NCBI RefSeq assembly: GCF_000585215.1
Contig: NZ_AONC01000031.1
Coordinates: forward strand, 1 to 49,215
Direction: 5' to 3'
Source: Imhoffiella purpurea
GTDB taxonomy: Bacteria > Pseudomonadota > Gammaproteobacteria > Chromatiales > Chromatiaceae
Length of the DNA: 49,215 nt
Made by a program: the position numbers and the translations under genes. Of the stretch, positions 1-8,514 are shown piece by piece (the stretch's first letter is position 1; each line of letters begins with the position of its first letter). The notes below the pieces were generated by a model. That model ran no database searches, was not told the DNA's origin, and saw nothing but the letters and a program-made list of their open reading frames with translations.

Positions 1-469
1 ACGAAGCTGGCTACTCATGACTCCAAGACGCTCAATCAAGCACTTATCTCGCCGTACACGAAAAACGCGAGAAGATATGGGTAAAGCTATGAGTTGAGAC
101 CCGATCATGACATCTCCAGCCGACTCGCGAGACGGCTGCGGACACCTTCCAATATCCGCAAATACCCGGTGACGCCATCCCGGCATCGTCACGCCACCGA
201 GGCACCGATGCCGCCTACCCATCCGAATCACAGGGTTTCTAGATCTCGTACACGGATTTGACTAGTCTTACAGGGCGTGTCACGCGCCTGAGGATATCCC
301 GCCCCTCATCGCGCCTGGCACTGTCGGCATCCAGCGTTCCGGCGAGCATCATAAGGAATCGAATATCCAGTCGCTCGCCCAGACGTGCCGTCATCCCGAA
401 TCTCGTCTCAGACCTTCCCTGCATTCGGCTCTTAGTCTCCGATCAACTTCAGCACCTGGAGCATGCGCA
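1..469. other. Left-edge stretch without a confident gene
   Basis: I see no supported gene here. The best frame is a 61-codon minus-strand ORF (239-424) with acceptable codon choice and a GGAG about 13 bases before its ATG, but I recognise no family and it may be chance. A short inverted repeat, TCTCGC/GCGAGA, lies at 46-51 and 68-73. The last hundred bases before 470 should hold the promoter of the NHL-repeat gene, but no clear -35/-10 pair stands out. Confidence 0.4.
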
Positions 470-1417
470 ATGTCGACGACAAGACGATCCCGCTTCACCA
501 CCCTCCCGGTCCTTCTTCTGTCCAGCCTTCTACTGTCCACCGGACAGGCCGGCGCGATCGATTTCGTGCACGTCATGAATATCGGGTCCGAGGGTAGCGA
601 TCCCGGCCAGTTCCGCTACGTCGAGGACTTCGCTCTATCCAAGGACGGACATCTACTGGTCACCGACGCCTCCCACGCTTACGTTCAGGTCTTCGACAAG
701 ACCACCGGCGAATTCATCAGCCGTTTCGGCGGCAAAGGGGACGAGGACGACAACCTCGAAAAGCCCGAGGGCATCTCGGTCGCGCCCAACGGAGACATCT
801 ACGTCGCCGACTACACCACGGGCGACGTCAAGGTCTACGACCCGAGCTACAGCTGGAAGGCGACCTTCAGCGAATACGGAGAAGAACCTGGGCAGAACAT
901 CAAGTCCGAGTTCACCGACATCTACGACGGCAGATACTACATGCCGGAGGCCGGCAACCATCGCGTCTCGGTCTTCGACCTGGAAGGCAATTTCCTCTTT
1001 ATCTTCGGTGGACCGGGAACCGAGCCCGGACAGATGAACAACCCCGAATCGGCGAAATTCAACAGCGAAGGGCGGCTCTACCTCGCGGACCTCAAGAACG
1101 ACCGCATTCAGGTCTTCGACAAGGACGGGAATTTCCTCTTCACCTGGGGCGAGTCGGGCAGCGAACCGGGTCAGTTCAAGGCCCCGGCAGGCATCGGCAT
1201 CGACGCCCGGGACCGCGTCTACGTGAGCGAGATCGGCAACGACCGCATCCAGGTCTTCGACAAGGAGGGCCGGTATCTCACCGGATGGGGCAGCAAGGGC
1301 TCGGGCGACGGGGAGTTCGGCAATCTGCACGGTCTCTTCGTCGACCGTTCCACCGGGTGGGTGTATGTGGCCGACACGGCGAACAATCGCGTGCAGGTCT
1401 TCAAACCGGCCGAATAG
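470..1417 (+). CDS. Secreted NHL-repeat six-bladed beta-propeller protein
   Basis: The 315-residue product begins with a Sec signal peptide: basic MSTTRRSR, a Leu-rich core, and probable cleavage after AGA at residue 29, so it acts in the periplasm or outside the cell. The rest is a row of NHL repeats. The recurring unit resembles DRIQVFDKDGNFLFTWG and appears near residues 75, 120, 165, 215, 260 and 310, each followed by a glycine-rich turn such as SEPGQF. Six such blades would close one beta-propeller. NHL propellers usually bind proteins, RNA or ligands, or act as peptidyl-glycine lyases; I see no added catalytic domain, so a binding role is inferred. The Shine-Dalgarno is weak (CTGGAG). 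The chemoreceptor gene follows 96 bases later on the same strand, but a functional link is not shown. Confidence 0.85.
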   Translation: MSTTRRSRFTTLPVLLLSSLLLSTGQAGAIDFVHVMNIGSEGSDPGQFRYVEDFALSKDGHLLVTDASHAYVQVFDKTTGEFISRFGGKGDEDDNLEKPEGISVAPNGDIYVADYTTGDVKVYDPSYSWKATFSEYGEEPGQNIKSEFTDIYDGRYYMPEAGNHRVSVFDLEGNFLFIFGGPGTEPGQMNNPESAKFNSEGRLYLADLKNDRIQVFDKDGNFLFTWGESGSEPGQFKAPAGIGIDARDRVYVSEIGNDRIQVFDKEGRYLTGWGSKGSGDGEFGNLHGLFVDRSTGWVYVADTANNRVQVFKPAE

Positions 1418-1513
1418 CCGCCCTCGGGACATCGATCGCGCCGGGCCAGCGGCCAATACAGCTCCCGGCCCGGCGCCTCGTCTCCGTAGAGCCGCCCGAA
1501 CCAGCGAATAGGC

Positions 1514-3694
1514 ATGCAGATGAATATCCTCAGGAAAGGCTCGCCGCCCGCGTCATTGAGCCTGCGCGTGAAGCTCTTGTCGTTGGTCGTCTTCTTCGTG
1601 ATCCTGACCGCCGTGACCGGCAGCACCGGGCTCTACCACGTGGCGGCGATCAACGACTCCGTCGTGCTCGTCACCGAGACCTCTTCCCCCCTCGTCCAGG
1701 AGGCATCGGGCCTGATCCGGGCGATGGACCAGATCTATATCGGCCTGCTCGAAATACTGGCAAAGACCGCGGCGGCGACCCCCGAAGAGATGGACGCCCG
1801 ACTCGAAGAATTCGAGACACAGGCCAATCAGGCCGTCGAGCGGATGCAGCGACTGAGCGAACACGAGCAGGATCTCGGACCACTCATCTCGGACCTGACC
1901 GCGAACCAGAGAGAATTCCTCGAAAAGGCCCACGAGATGCTGCGCTCTCAGCGCGTCCAGAACGAAAAGCGGGAAGTCGTCGACGCCCGAGTCGCCGAGT
2001 TCGAGTCCGTGCGCGAATCCCTGGCGGTCACGCTGGTGGCCATGGCCCGTCGCGGCGAGGCTACCATGTCCGAGCTCGAGGACCGCTCCAAGACCCTGAC
2101 CCAGTCCGGCGAGGCGACGGTCGAGGACATCCAGGGCATCCTTTCCGGGGCATTGAACCGTACCTACCCGGTCATCCGCGGCGCCTATGCGATGCAGAGC
2201 TATGTCCTGGAGGCCGAGGACCTGACCCGAACCTATGCCGGCGAGACGGAAGCCGAGACCCTCGACAATCTTGAGGCCCAGTTCAGAAAGGCGATCAAGA
2301 AGGCGAAGACGCGCCTGCGGAAGATGAGCTCCCATCTGGAGACGGGCGTGGAACGCGCGGACCATAACACCGTCGCAACGGATCTGGACCGCCTCTCCGA
2401 GGTCGCCGAGGGATCCAAGTCCGCAGAGGGCGGCGAGGGTCTCTTCCTGGCAAGGCGACAATTGCTGGAGGCGACGGCCCAGGCCGAATCCTGGCGCGCC
2501 TCGCTGGAGCAGACCGGGCGCAGCTACGAGAAGGCCCTGGCCGCGATCGCGGATCACGCCAGCAAGCTGAATTCCCGATCTCAGAACCGACTGGCAAACG
2601 CCAGCGGCCAGGCGATCTGGAGCATCGGAGGCGTGGTGGCGGCAGGCTCGCTGATCGGCCTGATACTGGGCTATCTTCTGGTGACTTCACTGCTGAAGCC
2701 CATCCGCAAGGCATCGGTCCTGACCGAGGCCATGTCGGAAGGCGACTTCAGAATCGAGACCGGATCGCTCCCGGGCGACGAGGTCGGGCGCATGCTCCTG
2801 GCCCTGGACGGCATGAGCCGGCGCCTGTCCCACACGCTCCACGGCGTCAGCGATTCGGCGAACGATCTGAGCGGACTCGCGGAGACGACGCTCGCCATCA
2901 CCGAGAAGACCCGCGAGGAGGCCGAACGCCAGCTCGCCGTCATGGAACAGGCCAGCACCGCCATCACCGAACTCTCGGCCTCGGTCGATCAGGTCGCCAC
3001 CAGTACCAGTATGGCCTCGGAAGCCGCGCGCCAGGCCGATCTCGACGTGCGCGAGGGCGGACAGGTCGTCGACGAGACGGTGCGGTCCATCGAGGCACTA
3101 GCCGAAGAGGTGCATAAAGCGGACGAGGTGGTCCAGGAACTCGCCGGTCAGGCGGGCAACATCACCGCCGTCCTGGACGTCATCCGCCATATCGCCCAGC
3201 AGACCAATCTGCTCGCGCTCAACGCATCGATCGAATCGGCCCGCGCCGGAGAGCATGGACGCGGCTTCGCCGTGGTCGCCAACGAGGTTCGGACCCTGGC
3301 GACCCGCACCCATGCCTCGACCGAGGAGATCCAGCAGATCATCGAACAGTTCCAGGCCGGCACCGCCCGAGCGGCCAAGGTCATGCAGGCCGGGCGCGCC
3401 AAGGTCGGCCTGAGCGTCGAGCAGGCAACCAAGGCGGGACGATCCCTGGAGAAGGTCAAGACATCGGCGGCGGTCATCACGCAAATGAGCGGACAGATCG
3501 CCTCGGCGGTCGAGGAGCAGAGCTCGGTCGCGAACGACATCGACCGGAGCATCGTCGGCATCGCCGAGACCATGCGCGAGACGGCCCGGGACGCCCTGGC
3601 CGTGGCCGAGGCCAATGCACGAGTCACGGCACGATCGACTCAGCTGCAACGGATGATGGGCCAGTTCCGGCTGCGCGATTCGGGCGCGTCCTGA
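1514..3694 (+). CDS. Methyl-accepting chemotaxis protein, transmembrane
   Basis: This 726-residue chemoreceptor has a first membrane helix at about residues 20-42, a long helical periplasmic region (about 45-365), a second membrane helix at about 366-391 ([17 protein letters not shown]) and a HAMP segment beginning LLKPIRKAS. The cytoplasmic signalling coiled coil follows. Its hairpin tip near residue 566 reads [20 protein letters not shown], the CheA/CheW-contacting motif of all MCPs. The periplasmic part is larger than a four-helix-bundle sensor (about 150 residues) and rich in Glu, Gln and Ala, so it may be a double helical-bundle ligand domain; the ligand cannot be told. No C-terminal CheR-tethering pentapeptide is seen. 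An alternative ATG lies two codons downstream, and neither start has a strong ribosome site. No che genes are nearby, so it must use a remote CheA/CheW system. Confidence 0.95.
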   Translation: MQMNILRKGSPPASLSLRVKLLSLVVFFVILTAVTGSTGLYHVAAINDSVVLVTETSSPLVQEASGLIRAMDQIYIGLLEILAKTAAATPEEMDARLEEFETQANQAVERMQRLSEHEQDLGPLISDLTANQREFLEKAHEMLRSQRVQNEKREVVDARVAEFESVRESLAVTLVAMARRGEATMSELEDRSKTLTQSGEATVEDIQGILSGALNRTYPVIRGAYAMQSYVLEAEDLTRTYAGETEAETLDNLEAQFRKAIKKAKTRLRKMSSHLETGVERADHNTVATDLDRLSEVAEGSKSAEGGEGLFLARRQLLEATAQAESWRASLEQTGRSYEKALAAIADHASKLNSRSQNRLANASGQAIWSIGGVVAAGSLIGLILGYLLVTSLLKPIRKASVLTEAMSEGDFRIETGSLPGDEVGRMLLALDGMSRRLSHTLHGVSDSANDLSGLAETTLAITEKTREEAERQLAVMEQASTAITELSASVDQVATSTSMASEAARQADLDVREGGQVVDETVRSIEALAEEVHKADEVVQELAGQAGNITAVLDVIRHIAQQTNLLALNASIESARAGEHGRGFAVVANEVRTLATRTHASTEEIQQIIEQFQAGTARAAKVMQAGRAKVGLSVEQATKAGRSLEKVKTSAAVITQMSGQIASAVEEQSSVANDIDRSIVGIAETMRETARDALAVAEANARVTARSTQLQRMMGQFRLRDSGAS

Positions 3695-3760
3695 ATACGA
3701 ACCCCATGCCCTTCATTCGAATGGATTCGCGTTCCCGCCCCTTGATGTCGTTTGAGCAGG

Positions 3761-4090
3761 TCAGTCACGCCCCTTGGGCTGTGCCGGAAGCGGGAAGGGG
3801 GTGACGGTTCCGCCCTCGCTCTTGCCGACGATACGATTCTGCCCCTCCTTGCTCACCTCGTCGATGCGAATGACCGCATGCATGGGGATGAAGGTGCGCC
3901 TGACATCCTCGAACTCCGCTTTGAGCCGCTCCTCCGAGGGATCGACCAGAATCTCGGAGCGCTCGCCGAAGATGATCTCGGCTACCTCGACGAAGGCATA
4001 GAGGCTGCTCGAATCGACGCGGCGGGCATGGAGTTGATAGATGTTCCCCTGGTTGAGAAAGGTAATGCGATAGATACTGTCGTTTTTCAT
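3761..4090 (-). CDS. DUF1820 family protein
   Basis: The 109-residue soluble protein matches what I recall of DUF1820, a small gammaproteobacterial family of unknown function. Diagnostic stretches are YRITFLNQGNIYQLHAR at the N terminus, FVEVAEIIFGERSEILVDP in the middle, and FIPMHAVIRIDEV, with the closing P-F-P tail typical of the family. There is no signal peptide or membrane segment. It lies convergent to the chemoreceptor gene and divergent from the NUDIX gene, so it is probably transcribed alone. Function is unknown. Confidence 0.85.
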   Translation of the reverse strand: MKNDSIYRITFLNQGNIYQLHARRVDSSSLYAFVEVAEIIFGERSEILVDPSEERLKAEFEDVRRTFIPMHAVIRIDEVSKEGQNRIVGKSEGGTVTPFPLPAQPKGRD

Positions 4091-4260
4091 GACTGATTCC
4101 GTCCGATGTGCGAAATGCCCGAGAAGCCGATGCGGGCAGCCTATCGCATTTCAGCACGAACCGGAGCAGGCCACAGAGCACCGATCGACACTCGGGAAAC
4201 CCGAGCGCACCCGACCCGGAACCCATCCGTCCACACCCTTCGCCATCATGGAGTCCGCGC

Positions 4261-4710
4261 ATGGCCAGACCCGACACCCCGCTCCTCGCAGCCGACGCCA
4301 TCATCGAGCTCGCCGACCGTCCGGGACGGCCGATCCTGCTCATCGAGCGCCGCCATCCACCCTACGGATGGGCCATACCAGGCGGATTCGTCGACGTCGG
4401 AGAACGACTGGAGACAGCGGCCGTTCGCGAGGCACTGGAAGAGACCTCGCTGCATGTGACCCTGAACGCCCTGCTGGGCCTCTACTCGGACCCGAGCCGG
4501 GACCCGCGCGGTCATACGGTCACCGCCGTCTACCTGGCCGAGGCGGCCGGAGAGCCGAGCGCCCAGGACGATGCCAAAAACCTTCGGATCTTTTCCGTCG
4601 ACGCCCTGCCCGAGGTGCTGGCATTCGATCATGCCCTGGTGCTTGAGGACTACCTGCGCTTCCGCGAGACCGGGCAGCCGGCGCCACTGCGGCTCGACAC
4701 GGGCAGATGA
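4261..4710 (+). CDS. NUDIX hydrolase
   Basis: The product is a 149-residue single-domain NUDIX protein that should hydrolyse a nucleoside diphosphate linked to another moiety. The Nudix box spans about residues 42-64: GFVDVGE, seven residues, then REALEETSL. The metal-binding REXXEE core is intact, while the usual Gly near the end of the box is Ser. The strand before it, LLIERRHPPYGWAIPGG, is typical of ADP-ribose or NADH-type members, but the substrate is not decided by sequence. I chose the ATG at 4261 because GGAG lies eight bases before it and the family homology starts there; the open frame runs 51 codons further upstream without similarity. Confidence 0.88.
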   Translation: MARPDTPLLAADAIIELADRPGRPILLIERRHPPYGWAIPGGFVDVGERLETAAVREALEETSLHVTLNALLGLYSDPSRDPRGHTVTAVYLAEAAGEPSAQDDAKNLRIFSVDALPEVLAFDHALVLEDYLRFRETGQPAPLRLDTGR

Positions 4711-4827
4711 ATCCCCCGCCGCAGGCCGAACCGCACGGGTTGAGCCGGCACGGACTTCGGGTATGGTGTCCGGAAAGACATCCGATCCCGACCTCCACCG
4801 GCCAGCGACACGCGATGAGGGAATGCC

Positions 4828-6564
4828 TTGCGAGCCAAGCATCTGACGATACGAGCCATTCTGACCGGAATACTCCTCGGCGCCTTACTCACGCCGTGCA
4901 ACATCTATTCGGGGCTGAAGATCGGCTGGTCTTTCAACATCTCAATCGTCGCGCTGCTCATCGCCGCGGGATTCTGGGCCTTGCTCGACCGCTTGCGTCT
5001 CGGATCGGCGCTGGTGGCAGGTGAAGGCAACATCGCCCAGACCACGGCATCCTCCTCTGCAAACATCATCTCGGGCGGTCTGGTGGCCCCCATTCCGGCA
5101 CTCGCGATGCTGACCGGGGCCAATCCGCCCCCCGGTCAGCTCATCGTCTGGGTCTTCGCCGTGAGCTTTCTCGGGATCTGGGTGGCCTGGTATCTGCGTA
5201 ACTCGCTCATCCTGTGTTCCGGCCTGCCGTTTCCCACAGGCCGAGCGACGGCGGAAACCCTGCTCGAGATCTTCGACAAGGGACGCGAGGCGGCATTGAA
5301 GCTGCGGGTTCTGCTCGCGAGCGGCCTCCTCGCCGGAGGCATGAAATGGCTGGATACGGGCTGGACGCCCTTGCCCAGGCCAGGATTCGGCTTTCATCTG
5401 CCGGCACTCGGCCAGGTCGCGGGCCTGGGAACCCTGAGCGCCAAGAACCTGACCTTCACACTGGATCCATCGCTCATGCTGGCCGGATTCGGGGCCATCA
5501 TCGGCTTTCGGGCCGGAATCTCGCTGCTGCTCGGCGGCATCCTCTCCTGGGGCATCCTGGGCCCATTGGGGCTGTATCAAGGGTTCGTGTCGCCCGGCGA
5601 CGCCGATCCGAACGCCATCTGGTTCGCCTCCATGATCGAGTGGCTGCTCTGGCCCGGGGTCGCCATCATGGTCGGCTCGGCACTCGCCAAGTTCGTCCTG
5701 CATGCCCTCTCCAGCCGCAGAAGGGGTGCATCGCGGGTCCAGTCCGAAGAGACGAAGAGCGCAAGACCGATGCGGCTCGCCGGCCTGATCCTGGCGAGCG
5801 GCATGGTGGTCGCGGCCCAGATCGGATTTTTCGGCATCCACTGGCTGGTCGCGACGCTGGCCGTGCCCATCGCCTTCGCGCTGGCGATGGTCGCCTCGCG
5901 CGTGGTCGGCGAGACCGGCATCCCCCCGATCGGCGCCATCGGCAAGATCTCCCAGCTCAGCACAGGTGTCGCCGCCCCGGGACAGATGACGGCGAATCTC
6001 ATCGCGGCCAATGTCGCGGGCGGCGCCGCCGGCCAGAGCGCCGACCTGCTCAACGACTTCAAGGCGGGACAAGCCATCGGCGCGCCTCCGGCATTTCAGG
6101 TGGTCGCGCAGATCTTCGGCATTCTGACCGGCAGTCTCGTCGGCAGCCTCGTCTATCTCCGATTGATACCGGACCCGGCCGGCATGCTGATTACCGAGGA
6201 GTGGCCGGCACCGGCCGTCGCGACCTGGAAGGTGGTGGCCGAGACGCTGAGCCAGGGCCTGGCATCCGTTCCCCCGAGTGCGCTCTGGGCGGTCGGCATC
6301 GGCGGTCTGCTGGGGATCGCCGTATCCGCGATCGAGCATCGCCGCGGACCCGCCTGGCTGCCGAGCATGCCGGCCTTGGGCCTGGCCATGGTCATCCCGG
6401 CCTCCCTGTCCATCACCATGTTCTTCGGCAGCCTCGTCGCCAAGCTGCTCGAACGCTGGAACCCTAGCCTGGCTCAGCGATTCCTGATCGCCGCCGCCTC
6501 CGGTCTCATCGCCGGGGAAAGCCTGACCGGCGTAGCCCGCGCGCTGCTCGGGATGGTCGGTTGA
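4828..6564 (+). CDS. OPT/YSL family oligopeptide or metal-chelate transporter
   Basis: This 578-residue polytopic membrane protein has about 14 hydrophobic segments. OPT-family signatures include NIYSGLKIGWSFNISI after the first helix, NIISGGLVAPIPA near residue 90 and GETGIPPIGAIGKISQL near residue 370. OPT proteins import oligopeptides or metal-siderophore-like complexes using the proton gradient; the substrate here is unknown. The frame has no ATG at its beginning, and a TTG at 4828 is supported by GAGGGAA six bases upstream. An ATG at 4823 is in a different frame that stops after seven codons. The gene lies directly upstream of a TonB-receptor remnant, so an old outer- plus inner-membrane uptake pair is conceivable but unproven. 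Confidence 0.88.
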   Translation: MRAKHLTIRAILTGILLGALLTPCNIYSGLKIGWSFNISIVALLIAAGFWALLDRLRLGSALVAGEGNIAQTTASSSANIISGGLVAPIPALAMLTGANPPPGQLIVWVFAVSFLGIWVAWYLRNSLILCSGLPFPTGRATAETLLEIFDKGREAALKLRVLLASGLLAGGMKWLDTGWTPLPRPGFGFHLPALGQVAGLGTLSAKNLTFTLDPSLMLAGFGAIIGFRAGISLLLGGILSWGILGPLGLYQGFVSPGDADPNAIWFASMIEWLLWPGVAIMVGSALAKFVLHALSSRRRGASRVQSEETKSARPMRLAGLILASGMVVAAQIGFFGIHWLVATLAVPIAFALAMVASRVVGETGIPPIGAIGKISQLSTGVAAPGQMTANLIAANVAGGAAGQSADLLNDFKAGQAIGAPPAFQVVAQIFGILTGSLVGSLVYLRLIPDPAGMLITEEWPAPAVATWKVVAETLSQGLASVPPSALWAVGIGGLLGIAVSAIEHRRGPAWLPSMPALGLAMVIPASLSITMFFGSLVAKLLERWNPSLAQRFLIAAASGLIAGESLTGVARALLGMVG

Positions 6565-6625
6565 ATGGAGAAGGGCATCGCACGATGATCCAGCGAACAC
6601 CCGGATCATTCAGAGGCCCCGCGCA

Positions 6626-7322
6626 TCCGTTTCGGCGGAGCGGCTACACCAGCATACCCGAGCTGCTGAGACTGGTGCCGGGCTTCGCTGTCTCGCGTAT
6701 CGACACGACCGAATGGACGCTGGGCTCGCGTGGCTTCAACGCGAGCCTCGGGAAACCGCCGCCCTGGGACTCGACCTCGCCTTGTTCTACAACGATTACG
6801 ACGAGCTGCGCACCCTGGAAATCCAGATCATGCGGCTCGAGCTGGATCCGGATCCGCACTGGGTCCAGAAGATCGGGAGCGCCAATCTATTGCGCGGATA
6901 CGGCTACGGCTTCGAGCTGACCGCGAACCGGCATCCCACCCAAGACATACGGCTGCAATCCTGGTATGGGCTGACGCGCATGGATCTGCACCGGATCACG
7001 ACCGGCGAGGACCCGTCCGCGCGCGGCCGAGGAACGCTTCCCGCAACAGCAGGTAGGGCTGCGAGTCGGCATCGATCTGCGCCACGATCTCGAGCTCGAT
7101 TTCTTCGGCCGGTTCGTCGATCAGGTTCCTGCCTACGAAGTGGATGCCTATACTGAGCTGGATGCACGCCAGGGCTGGAACCTGAGCCCCGGGGTGACGC
7201 TAGCGATCGTCGGCCGCAACCTCCTCGCCCCCTCGCACCGCGAGTACGGCAGTGCATCTCTCGCGGCTTACGAACAGCGCATCGAGCGTGAGGCGTTTCT
7301 GCGAATCGAGATCGAGTATTGA
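6626..7322 (+). pseudogene. Decayed TonB-dependent receptor, plug fragment joined to C-terminal barrel
   Basis: Three pieces of a TonB-dependent receptor lie in two frames. First comes a plug fragment (about 6626-6755) reading SGYTSIPELLRLVPGFAVSR then GSRGFNA. Next, two bases out of frame (about 6756-7020), is a late barrel segment with LGLDLALFYNDYDELRTLE and GYGFELTANRHPTQDIRLQS. Last, back in the first frame (about 7021-7322), is the barrel end: RFPQQQVGLRVGIDLRH, TLAIVGRNLL and a closing strand LRIEIEY with terminal Tyr. The central plug and most of the barrel (several hundred residues) are missing. The large deletion plus two frame changes argues for real decay rather than sequencing error. 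In related genomes, receptors of this type commonly sit next to YfiR-family genes like the one that follows. Confidence 0.85.
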
Positions 7323-7416
7323 CGTAACGTACAGGATGCACGATGCGTGAGGGAGCCGAGGAAACCAATTCGATCATCCGCAAGCGGTCGCCCGATTCAG
7401 GCTGGCGATCCTCGCC

Positions 7417-8496
7417 ATGATCTCCGCGATAGGCGCGTTCATTCATACCGCTATCCGCAGCTCGCTCCTGAGTCTCGCGATCGGCGCACAGGTTCTGATC
7501 CTGATGCAAAACGCCCATAGCGGTTCTCTGCCCCTCTGGCGAGAGGACGAGCAACGGATGGAGGTCGGGCTCAAGGTCTTCCCCGCCTGCGTCAGCGCAC
7601 TGGAATCGCTCGATCCGCATCTCGATCCGCACGGCAGACTCTTGGTGCTGGTGGTCTACGAAGGATCCAACGCCGCCGCGCGTCAGGCCGCCGGCAGTCT
7701 CGAATCCGCCAAGAAGATTCGAGGCCACCCACTCCTCGTCAGGGTGCTCTCTGCGGCGGATCTGGATGCCTACGCCGGGCCCCGGCCGGGCGCGATCTTC
7801 ATCGCCAGCATCGGCCTGGAGCCGCATCGTCTGCGCAACTGGTCCGAGCGCCTGCAGACGCTGGTCTTCTCGCCTTTCGCCGATGCCGTCGAAGAAGGAG
7901 CGGTGGCGGGCATCCATGTATCCGATCGCATCCAGCCCGCGGTCAATCTGGCTCAGGCCGACCGGGCAGGCATCCGATTCAAGCCCTATTTCCTGAAAGA
8001 AGCGCGCTACCATGAACCCTTCTCCGAAATCGACGTGCGCGCGGTCTTTCTATTCAACTTCGCCCTATTCATCGATTGGCCATCATCGGCCTTCGACGCG
8101 CCGTCCGCGCCCCTACGCTATTGCGTGCTCGGAAACCCCGCCCTGTCCGTCAGCCTGAAACGGACGCTTGCGGACGAGCGGGTCGCAGGGCGCCCGCTGC
8201 AGATCGCCGACGCCCGAAATCCGGATCAGTGGCGCCGCTGCCACATTCTCTATATCGACCATCGTTCGGGAGAGTCACTGCAGAAGGTCGTGGACGCGGT
8301 AAAGGGCGCCCCAGTGCTCACCGTCGGCGATACGGACACCATGGCGCACGAAGGCGGGATGATCTCCCTGATCCGCAAGGGCGAACGGCTGCATCCGGTG
8401 ATCAACCGCGAGGCGGCGATGCGCAGCGGCATCCAGATCAGCTCCAAGCTGCTCCGTCTCGCGACCCTGGTTCCGGACTCACCGGACGGCAATTGA
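7417..8496 (+). CDS. Periplasmic protein with two tandem YfiR (DUF4154) domains
   Basis: The 359-residue product begins with a hydrophobic export segment (about residues 12-32). Its second half (about 205-352) is a clear YfiR/DUF4154 domain: VRAVFLFNFALFIDWPSSAF, RYCVLGNP, CHILYIDH, PVLTVGD, GGMISLIRKGERLHPVIN and ISSKLLRLATLV. The first half (about 45-195) can be laid over the same pattern in weaker form: VGLKVFPACVSAL, RLLVLVVYEG, GAIFIASIG, GAVAGIHVSDRIQPAVN and IRFKPYFLKEARY. It therefore looks like an old duplication. YfiR of Pseudomonas is a periplasmic repressor of the diguanylate cyclase YfiN. No GGDEF gene lies in this window, so the partner is unknown. The gene sits between a dead and a living TonB receptor, and its stop is 18 bases from the convergent receptor's stop. 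Confidence 0.8.
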   Translation: MISAIGAFIHTAIRSSLLSLAIGAQVLILMQNAHSGSLPLWREDEQRMEVGLKVFPACVSALESLDPHLDPHGRLLVLVVYEGSNAAARQAAGSLESAKKIRGHPLLVRVLSAADLDAYAGPRPGAIFIASIGLEPHRLRNWSERLQTLVFSPFADAVEEGAVAGIHVSDRIQPAVNLAQADRAGIRFKPYFLKEARYHEPFSEIDVRAVFLFNFALFIDWPSSAFDAPSAPLRYCVLGNPALSVSLKRTLADERVAGRPLQIADARNPDQWRRCHILYIDHRSGESLQKVVDAVKGAPVLTVGDTDTMAHEGGMISLIRKGERLHPVINREAAMRSGIQISSKLLRLATLVPDSPDGN

Positions 8497-8514
8497 CCGC
8501 TGGCCGCTCACGAG

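Noticed and set aside
31-73. ATCAAGCACTTA at 35-46 with a small inverted repeat, similar to the sequence beside the tRNA-like scar at 11.5 kb
   Set aside because: No tRNA-like T arm or correctly spaced CCA precedes it, and the match is only about twelve bases; not enough to call a second attachment site.
239-424. Minus-strand 61-codon ORF in the left edge
   Set aside because: Codon use is acceptable, but there is no family likeness, the ribosome site is distant, and short GC-rich frames arise often by chance.
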